A program made the position numbers and the translations under genes. A DNA stretch of 22,679 nt from a virus, in IMG/VR virus record IMGVR_UViG_3300001472_000127, positions 4,431 through 27,109 of that record; one strand, written 5' to 3'. Numbering within the stretch: position 1 is the stretch's first letter; the number at the start of each line of letters is the position of its first letter. The notes under the pieces are model-generated. The model was not told the origin of the DNA, did not search any database, and was given only the letters and a program-made list of their open reading frames with translations. Below are positions 9,001 to 14,506 of the stretch, piece by piece.

Positions 9001-11101
9001 TAGCGGACACATGATCAGGTATATCTTCATAATTATCGTCTTGATAAGAACTGACAGAAAAGAATGCACCAGCAGTAGCGTGATCATAATGTTTATAAGT
9101 AGTTTGAACTTCAGTATTGGTTACACCATCGAATGGTACGGTATACCCAGATTTCTGAAGCATTACAATACGGTCATAAAAATTATCACGTTGACCACCA
9201 TCCATTTCAAATTGATGAGTGATATCTTCAGCTAAAGACCAATCAATTGGAGATGATTGAACAAGACTCCATTTAACCGATATTAATTCTATACCATCAA
9301 CATTCTCAGTAAATATGGGTCTTGCTTGATCGTCCACGCCATCTATTATGTCGTATTGTTCAACAGTAACTATAGTTTTCTTTCTCGCGGCCGCGTTACT
9401 GATATCAACATAATATGCAATGGCATAAATTTTTGCTGGATCTAATCCTGTATATTTTCCCGTATTATCTGGAAGTAAAGCGTTACCAGCATTATCTGTA
9501 ACAAAAGGTCCGTCAGCTTCAGTAATTACCCATCCAATAGTTTCTACACCAGAAAGACTAATTTCCCCAGAACTGTTTGGATTCCCTCTAAAATAACGTT
9601 GAAGAGTGTAGTTAGCAGTAAAGTTAGACGCTTGAGGGTCTTTTTTTGGAGTATTTTGCGGTAGAGGAAATAATAAACTATTATTTGAAGCTTCATGAAT
9701 AACACTGTCTACCAATTGTATGACAGCGGCACTACCAGATGGTACGTTATCTACCATATCAACAGCACTAGAGAAACTTTCTACACCTACCTTTACCGCA
9801 GGCGTCCCCGAAAATATACTATCCATACGAATGTTGAAGATGTATAAACGATACCCTGTTGGGTCACGTTGAATACCACGAACATTACAGAAACCAATGT
9901 CGTTCCCAGAAGAGTTTCTCAGACGAAAAGTTCCAAAAACATCCAGTCTACCAAATCCTTCCGAATTGTCGAGGGGGTCTGTCTCATCATGTTTAATATA
10001 TACATAATTACCATAAGCGGCTGGAACAGGTTCATTAGACTTGGCGACATCACCTCTAGCTTTAGGTACAGTAATATCGGTAGTACCTATATCCAATCTA
10101 TAGCCATCTACATATGCAATACCGTCAGTGACAGCCAAATTTAGATTAGTTGAATCTTTTTCTTCAAAGATTGCTTTGAAGTCTTCAACTACGTAGTTAC
10201 CAGACTCTTCTTTTGTACGTTGAGCGAGTAAGTCGTTAATTCGATTATATGAATCGAAGGTAGTTACCTCACGCGTAATGATACCATTAACAACACGTGC
10301 AACAAATACGAAGTTCTCTTCTTGTAGTACTTGATCACGAGTAGTAGGAATTAGTTTTATTTGATAACGATGTGCGCCTGGAGCACTTACATTAGGAACC
10401 TGTCCTTGATTATCATATAATTGGTTATCTTGATCTTCTGTTACAATATTTTGTTCGATAAGAAATCCAATATCTGCTGTGGGAAGGGAATCATACTTAG
10501 ATATGAATGAACTTCCTCCCTCCATATAAACAAAATGTCCTTGAACAAAAAAGTCGCCTGGCGAAAAATGTGCTTTGGTAGCTCTACCAGAAGCGGAAAT
10601 TGGGTCAAGACTATCATCAATAACTAGTACTGTTTGTTGAGTATTATCAACGCGATATAAAGTATCTAGAGAAGAGACACGAGGAGCTTTAGTGGTATCA
10701 ACTATATTAACTGTATCGGTATATTGAACATATAGTGTTGTGGGATCACCAGAAACGGAATCAACAATTTCAAGAACTTTTAGTTCTATACCCGAACCGG
10801 ATGTTGTGTCATTAGTAAGAGTTTTCCCAATCCAATTAGAATCAACTATACTACTTGTGTCTAATCTAATATATTCTAGTTTATTATTTACGGTAGCGCC
10901 GCCCGGATTTACTAGAGCACCCTCTTTGAATATGTTACGACCAAATCTCGCAATTTCTTCTTGAATTATTGTTTGTGATTCGATTAGTTCTCGAGCTTGA
11001 AGTGCTTTACCCGAATTAAACAACACACGATGATAACCGTCTTCAGCATCATAAAAATCTCGGTATGTTTCTTTGAACGTCTTATCTGTAAAATCTGCCA
11101 T
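6017..11101 (-). CDS. Giant DUF4815-type virion structural protein
   Basis: 1694 residues, the largest gene in the window. The opening fits DUF4815 as I recall it from marine and other T4-like phages: DRFYDAEDGYHRVLFNSGKALQARELIESQT-type sequence (here preceded by KETY), then a phrase about GGATVNNKLEYIRL. Domain members are large baseplate-peripheral or fiber-base proteins. The centre holds a GLRPNTKMFAFFGNKDV stretch and a DPLAQTFFVDQ stretch, both recurrent in these proteins. The rest is beta-rich and Thr/Ser/Asn-rich without transmembrane segments or catalytic motifs. It starts 8 nt after the gp8-like gene, with TTAGGATTAATC before the ATG as ribosome binding site. Adjacency to gp8 suggests it attaches to the baseplate wedge; that placement is inference. 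Confidence 0.85.
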   Translation of the reverse strand: MADFTDKTFKETYRDFYDAEDGYHRVLFNSGKALQARELIESQTIIQEEIARFGRNIFKEGALVNPGGATVNNKLEYIRLDTSSIVDSNWIGKTLTNDTTSGSGIELKVLEIVDSVSGDPTTLYVQYTDTVNIVDTTKAPRVSSLDTLYRVDNTQQTVLVIDDSLDPISASGRATKAHFSPGDFFVQGHFVYMEGGSSFISKYDSLPTADIGFLIEQNIVTEDQDNQLYDNQGQVPNVSAPGAHRYQIKLIPTTRDQVLQEENFVFVARVVNGIITREVTTFDSYNRINDLLAQRTKEESGNYVVEDFKAIFEEKDSTNLNLAVTDGIAYVDGYRLDIGTTDITVPKARGDVAKSNEPVPAAYGNYVYIKHDETDPLDNSEGFGRLDVFGTFRLRNSSGNDIGFCNVRGIQRDPTGYRLYIFNIRMDSIFSGTPAVKVGVESFSSAVDMVDNVPSGSAAVIQLVDSVIHEASNNSLLFPLPQNTPKKDPQASNFTANYTLQRYFRGNPNSSGEISLSGVETIGWVITEADGPFVTDNAGNALLPDNTGKYTGLDPAKIYAIAYYVDISNAAARKKTIVTVEQYDIIDGVDDQARPIFTENVDGIELISVKWSLVQSSPIDWSLAEDITHQFEMDGGQRDNFYDRIVMLQKSGYTVPFDGVTNTEVQTTYKHYDHATAGAFFSVSSYQDDNYEDIPDHVSATGKTISLRNVLDFRPSRTFNDPNNINEFTVTGELPQNASTITVNSISYFLPRIDILVANATDSRGDIGFGELQVIQGESDISPREPEIPTGSMALYKFKLNPYTFDTADLTSTYIPNKRFTMKDIGKLEQRIGDLFELTTLSLLESDTNSLTVLDSNGNARTKAGFIADNFSTFDFSDINNNEYRASIDPQGLLKPSFRENSVRLMYSTDNISAVEKHGDLVTLPYTDVSLVSQLLATSTLNVNPFAVITQTGHMEISPSSDEWVETRDLPPIMQTTIRRIEDFAVRPTLQGDGRNRNNFSNVGSFTTISRDVSFRETNRSIQDFIGERITDIEIIPFMRSRKINFTAKGLRPNTKMFAFFGNKDVSSWVREETTSSRFSDNPTEFSSEYANALEYPSDLGGPTDLITDSKGELIGSFFLPNTPAISFRTGKQEFKLLDVSVNDEDEATVSTRAVYTSTGSIETVQRTIQTTRIVNPPRAGRQDPLAQTFFVDQIENPNGMFITKARIFVSSKDSSVPLQVQIRPVENGIPTTRIVPGAVKFLDPSQITIATNSVSNPNDATSPAETIEDVQAYPTEVEFDEPIFLTSGEEYAIVLLAESVEYNVYVAQTYEFVFGSDEDKVSRQPSLGSLFLSQNGFTWTPDQTKDLMFELDRAEFSASGDLVLDNAPLPKVTLDNNPLETQEGTYVVKVYHEGHGFSLGDSVVISNVTNPIGGIPAVDFEGTFSVYNVEWDGYNISVTTATQASSVVSALGGGNDVTASQQVVYDEFVPQVQSLTPNKTRITSTLVNPIASSFGDTRPTAQFIYTLSNSNIVFLNDYNKNLSPSVVASSENASGVETMKFTLSLTTEDSKVSPVIDLQRVSVLALENVIDNDDAAQHITTPVVVDEASLGLKVIFAANRPSGANFEVYVRSSADEDSLVATDEVTGDPVIDWVLVDIDKALPTDDDPSTFRDYEFTHESDQFTVFQVKIVMQSNSSSKSPVIRDLRAIAMVV

Positions 11102-11109
11102 GATTAATC

Positions 11110-12465
11110 CTAAACGGTTAGTACTATCTTAATATCTTCTTGTTGTTCTGCATCTCTTCGTATCTTATTTCTATTTTCAATATACATAATTTCTCCAGAG
11201 AATCTATTTATTCCATTTACTGAAGATAGAGATTCAACTACCCCAGAAACAGCACCTTGCGATATACCTTCACCAAGTTCAAAGGGCATAAATCCGGTCG
11301 ATTGATTTTGATGATATCTAACTATCTTACCATCAGATTCATCTACATGTGCGACAGCTCCGGTTTTGTTGCCTGTTATTTTTTTGCCTGTTTCAAAGGT
11401 GGAATTGTTCACAAGAGTTATAGAAGGTAGAACTTTAGACGAAGTAGATGTAAAAGGATTTCCTTCTGGTGTTAATGGATTCTTGATTACACCCATCTGA
11501 CGGAAAGAATTTTCTACAATAAAAGTTCCAACCTCAACACCATTTTCATCTGTTTGTAAAACTTCTCCATTGGGTTTTATATTTAATAAAACAGAATTTG
11601 TTTTTAAATCATCAATGGGGTTAAACCCTATACCATTTTCCCCAGTTATAATCGCTCGAGCTTCAAAGTCTTGACCATCTCCATCAATTTTAAATGATGC
11701 ATAAGAATATCCAGAACCATAATTCTGAATCTTTATATCTACGATTTGACCGGAAGAATTAATAATAGCTGTAGCTCTTGCACCCGAACCATTTCCGATA
11801 ACTCCAACCGTAGGTTCTGTTATATAACCTGTACCAGAATTAATAATTTTAGCGCTGATAATTTGACCACCTTGAGAATTTGACTTAACATTAAACTGCA
11901 AGTCTTCTATTGAATCTCCTGTACCAAGACTAGATTCTGCCGGTTGAACTGGAATATGATTAGACGATAAGAACTGATAAATTCTTTCGGGGGTAATACT
12001 ATATAAAAATTTCCAAACATAATCGTCAGGAGTAGTGAAGGAATCTGCGTAGGGAACATTTAACAAACTATAATTTGGTTCTATAACAGAAGGCTTTGCG
12101 GTTCCGTCAGGGTTCTTACCATGTTCTAAACAAATGTATACTTCCTTAGCATCATTTAAAACATACCAAGGAGTGGTATTCTTTGGGTCCACATGGTCAT
12201 CCCAACCAGCATAAATTGTTCCGGAAGACCAATTGACCCTTGGAGCAACAAATGAACATCCTTCAACTTTTTTTATGGACTGTAGGTTATTTCTAAACTC
12301 TCTTTCTTCAAAAGGTGAATCTATAGGATCTATTGGAGTATCACCAACATTAAATATATCCGATTTACCAATACCAATATAATATTCATTAGTTGTTAAT
12401 TCTATATTTTGAATTAGATCCGTAGACAACCCTTTACCCATTGTTTGTCTTACTATAGCTGTCAT
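11110..12465 (-). CDS. gp8: Baseplate wedge protein, gp8-like
   Basis: 451 residues against 334 for T4 gp8. The N-terminal 180 residues carry the family pattern: YYIGIGKSD (28-36), VPRV/W-type sequence near 74-79, YICLEHGKNP (110-119) and DDYVWKFLYSITPERIYQF (147-165). In T4 the matching regions read FITFGRSEPW and DGYVWEYLFEI. In T4, gp8 forms a dimer in the wedge that contacts gp7, gp6 and gp10. The extra length is mostly an insert around 195-280 with two similar beta units built on IxNSGTGYxxxPTV and IQNYGSGY, with NGSGARA between. This insert is frequent in marine homologues as I recall them. A late promoter at 12502-12509 precedes it and an AGGG sits before the ATG. Family assignment is by motif memory, not alignment. 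Confidence 0.8.
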   Translation of the reverse strand: MTAIVRQTMGKGLSTDLIQNIELTTNEYYIGIGKSDIFNVGDTPIDPIDSPFEEREFRNNLQSIKKVEGCSFVAPRVNWSSGTIYAGWDDHVDPKNTTPWYVLNDAKEVYICLEHGKNPDGTAKPSVIEPNYSLLNVPYADSFTTPDDYVWKFLYSITPERIYQFLSSNHIPVQPAESSLGTGDSIEDLQFNVKSNSQGGQIISAKIINSGTGYITEPTVGVIGNGSGARATAIINSSGQIVDIKIQNYGSGYSYASFKIDGDGQDFEARAIITGENGIGFNPIDDLKTNSVLLNIKPNGEVLQTDENGVEVGTFIVENSFRQMGVIKNPLTPEGNPFTSTSSKVLPSITLVNNSTFETGKKITGNKTGAVAHVDESDGKIVRYHQNQSTGFMPFELGEGISQGAVSGVVESLSSVNGINRFSGEIMYIENRNKIRRDAEQQEDIKIVLTV

Positions 12466-12501
12466 TTTTATACCCTATTCAATGTTAAAAACTTATGTAG
12501 T

Positions 12502-12509
12502 TATTTATA
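12502..12509 (-). promoter_or_regulatory. T4-type late promoter (TATAAATA)
   Basis: Exact TATAAATA on the minus strand in the 65-nt gap between the methyltransferase-fusion gene and the gp8-like gene, about 37 nt upstream of the gp8 ATG. It would start the transcript covering gp8, the DUF4815 giant and the downstream fiber genes. Confidence 0.82.
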
Positions 12510-12530
12510 ACAATTATACACCGATTTTTT

Positions 12531-13811
12531 TTATATTTTCGATTCAACTTGTACATTTAGTTGTAACCCTTCTTGTTCACTTTTAACTATGATGAAGTGT
12601 TCCCTCAGTTTATTAATCCACCAAAAAGAATCTTCTACAATAAGATGAGCATTACGACCATCCTTCAATATTCTTCTGGCTGGATACATCGCTATAGTTA
12701 AGTATCCCCCCTTCCTTGTCACTCTCCGCAGATCTTCTAATACATTATAAAGTAGTTTTGGTTCAACATGTTCTAACACATCAATGCATATTGTATAGTC
12801 TCTCGGTTCCGGTATCATATCTTTACCTAGGATGCCGGGGTCGTACTCAAACACGTTGTAATAACCCTTCACAGGGATGTTTTTAAGAAAACTACTTTGA
12901 CCGCACCCATAGTCCAATACTTCGGTTGCGCTATTAGATATCAACCATTCGTGTAGTTTTTCGGCCGACCATCCAGCGTTAATACCCCACACAGTAGTTT
13001 CGTGTTCGTATTGCAGTATTTTCTTATATTCATCACTAATTAGATCAAATCCATGTTTAGAGGAATGTACTAATTCGGTGGTTTCTGGTAATACCAAAGA
13101 TTCGTTAAGTTCTTCTAGTGAGACATACTCTATAATATCATTGACACGAGAATCCTTACTTAGAGAATATACCGACACTCCTATCTTTTCACATTCCCCA
13201 GAGAACCACTCAATGTAACCATAAAGGGAATTATATAGATTCATATTCCAATCTATTTCTTTTTTATTTAAGTCCCTACCATCAAAATAATTTAATTTTT
13301 CCGTTGATAAATCTACACCAAGAAGATATATTTTCTTGAAACCCATATACAACATAACATTCATTGCCACGGCAAAACTATTTTTATGCCAAACAAAAAC
13401 TTCCGATTCCGGTAAAGAAAAATCGAATATTCGGTGTTTTTCTGTCAATGGTATTTCTTCTATACTGGCAAAGTAAGTGTTTGGGTATTCTTTGAGAGTC
13501 TTTCCTTGCATCTCATGATCTTGAAATCCACCACGAAGTATTTTTGGAAAGGCCTCTGTATATACTTTCTCGTCATAACATGTGGGGTTATCCATACCCA
13601 TCCAGATATCCGGTTTTAATGTTGGGTAAGTTGTATTGATAGAGAGTACTGTCTTTCCACCTCCCTTCAAAACATTTAGATCTACCTCGTTAAAGGAAGG
13701 TCCACACCCAACAAATATACCTACATTATGATTATTTTTATTATATACTGAATAATTCCTCCAAGTATCACCGTCGTGATACATAAGAGGGAGTCTTTCA
13801 TTACTCTTCAT
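12531..13811 (-). CDS. DUF115/MptE-like domain fused to SAM-dependent methyltransferase
   Basis: 426 residues from the chosen start. Residues 30-230 have a nucleotide-binding-like loop GCGPSFNEVDL (35-45), SINTTYPTLKPDIWMGMD (58-75) and a later KKIYLLGVDLS (159-169). That is the pattern of DUF115/MptE-like and bacterial sialyltransferase-like Rossmann proteins, many encoded in glycan loci. Residues about 295-420 are a class I methyltransferase: motif I VLDYGCGQS (298-306), acidic CIDVLEHVEP (342-351) and RKGGYLTIAMYP (395-406 region). An ATG further out at 13898 would overlap the preceding gene by 98 nt. I prefer 13811, which gives an ATGAAGAGTAA overlap of 11 nt with that gene's stop. It follows the collagen-like fiber and the oxygenase-like gene, so it could modify a virion fiber or a sugar. 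The substrate cannot be read from sequence. Confidence 0.78.
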   Translation of the reverse strand: MKSNERLPLMYHDGDTWRNYSVYNKNNHNVGIFVGCGPSFNEVDLNVLKGGGKTVLSINTTYPTLKPDIWMGMDNPTCYDEKVYTEAFPKILRGGFQDHEMQGKTLKEYPNTYFASIEEIPLTEKHRIFDFSLPESEVFVWHKNSFAVAMNVMLYMGFKKIYLLGVDLSTEKLNYFDGRDLNKKEIDWNMNLYNSLYGYIEWFSGECEKIGVSVYSLSKDSRVNDIIEYVSLEELNESLVLPETTELVHSSKHGFDLISDEYKKILQYEHETTVWGINAGWSAEKLHEWLISNSATEVLDYGCGQSSFLKNIPVKGYYNVFEYDPGILGKDMIPEPRDYTICIDVLEHVEPKLLYNVLEDLRRVTRKGGYLTIAMYPARRILKDGRNAHLIVEDSFWWINKLREHFIIVKSEQEGLQLNVQVESKI

Positions 13812-14439
13812 CAATGAACCACCCCGATATAGCAAGTCTAGGTCTTGGTGCATATTCGGTAACTTCAGAAACAAAATTCTTTTTTGTATTTTTATCAACT
13901 TCCATAATCAATAGGTCTCCCCAGCCGGGAACATATGTCTGAAATCCTATATCATTTTCTAGATGAAATAGTCCCCCATATTCTGGTCTCCAATCCCAAG
14001 AAAGGTGAAAGGTAAATTCTACACCAGACTTATCCTTTTTATGTAGTCCTAAAAAGTCTTTCGGATAATATACTGAAGTGAATGACTCTTTAAGAACTGG
14101 ATTGGTGAGGCTAGTCTCCTTTATCAATAAATCTTTAAAACTTTTTGACATAAGTACATTTTTTGTAAACTCACATTCCCAACAAGTACAACCTTTCACA
14201 TGTGTATTAGTCTTGTGAAACCTATATGCAAATTTTCCATTTATTATAGTATTACGAATAGAATTTTCATTGTCAAATATTTTACGATAACCACTAATAT
14301 TCAACGGTAGGTATAGGGGTTTATTCGTGTTATCGTGATTCAATGTTAGTTCGAACCAATTGGATGGATTAGAATCTATAGAACAAGCCAAATCCCATGC
14401 GTGATCTTGGGTAAGAAAATTTTTGTATATTTTATACAT
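13801..14439 (-). CDS. Divergent prolyl-4-hydroxylase-type 2OG-Fe(II) oxygenase homologue
   Basis: 212 residues with the overall layout of phage P4H-like dioxygenases: FLTQDHAW at the N-terminus, YYPKDFLGLH (124-133), FTFHLSWDWRPEYGGLFHL (142-160), VPGWGDLLIMEV (170-181) and closing RPRLAISGWF (199-208). Active members use Fe(II) and 2-oxoglutarate to hydroxylate proline or other side chains. Two metal ligands look wrong. The H-x-D motif reads H133-K-K-D136, one residue too long, and the distal His position is N188 in KKNFVSEV, with no His after residue 159. The 2OG-binding Arg (199 or 201) is present. An H80-x3-C84-x-C86-x2-C89 cluster is unusual and might bind metal. It lies 62 nt after the collagen-like fiber gene and behind its own late promoter and hairpin. 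Fold assignment is fairly secure; activity is doubtful. Confidence 0.75.
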   Translation of the reverse strand: MYKIYKNFLTQDHAWDLACSIDSNPSNWFELTLNHDNTNKPLYLPLNISGYRKIFDNENSIRNTIINGKFAYRFHKTNTHVKGCTCWECEFTKNVLMSKSFKDLLIKETSLTNPVLKESFTSVYYPKDFLGLHKKDKSGVEFTFHLSWDWRPEYGGLFHLENDIGFQTYVPGWGDLLIMEVDKNTKKNFVSEVTEYAPRPRLAISGWFIDEE

Positions 14440-14452
14440 TATATCATTCCAT

Positions 14453-14480
14453 AAAAAAGGAGGACATGAGTCCTCCTTCT
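14453..14480 (-). terminator. Rho-independent terminator (or leader hairpin)
   Basis: On the minus strand, AAGGAGGAC pairs with GTCCTCCTT across a four-base TCAT loop and is followed by TTTTTT at 14458-14453. The nine-bp GC-rich stem plus U-tract is a textbook intrinsic terminator placed about 24 nt after the collagen-like gene's stop. It also lies just downstream of the late promoter at 14499-14506, so a transcript from that promoter would carry it near its 5' end. Confidence 0.88.
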
Positions 14481-14498
14481 AAAAATTACTCATAAAGA

Positions 14499-14506
14499 TA
14501 TTTATA
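14499..14506 (-). promoter_or_regulatory. T4-type late promoter (TATAAATA) overlapping a stop codon
   Basis: Exact TATAAATA on the minus strand. It overlaps the end of the collagen-like gene: the final codons read CTA TAA, and the TAA stop is part of the box. It lies about 60 nt upstream of the oxygenase-like gene. The expected start point falls near 14493, just before the hairpin at 14480-14453. Confidence 0.75.

Noticed and set aside
13812-13898. Upstream extension of the methyltransferase-fusion gene to an ATG at 13898
   Set aside because: It would overlap the oxygenase-like gene by 98 nt and add a non-conserved basic segment. The ATG at 13811 gives an 11-nt overlap with the preceding stop, in line with the compact layout.
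13801-14439. Canonical prolyl-4-hydroxylase acting on Y-position proline of the adjacent collagen
   Set aside because: The fiber has no proline at Y that I can find, and the oxygenase lacks the usual distal His. Any modification would have to be of another kind.
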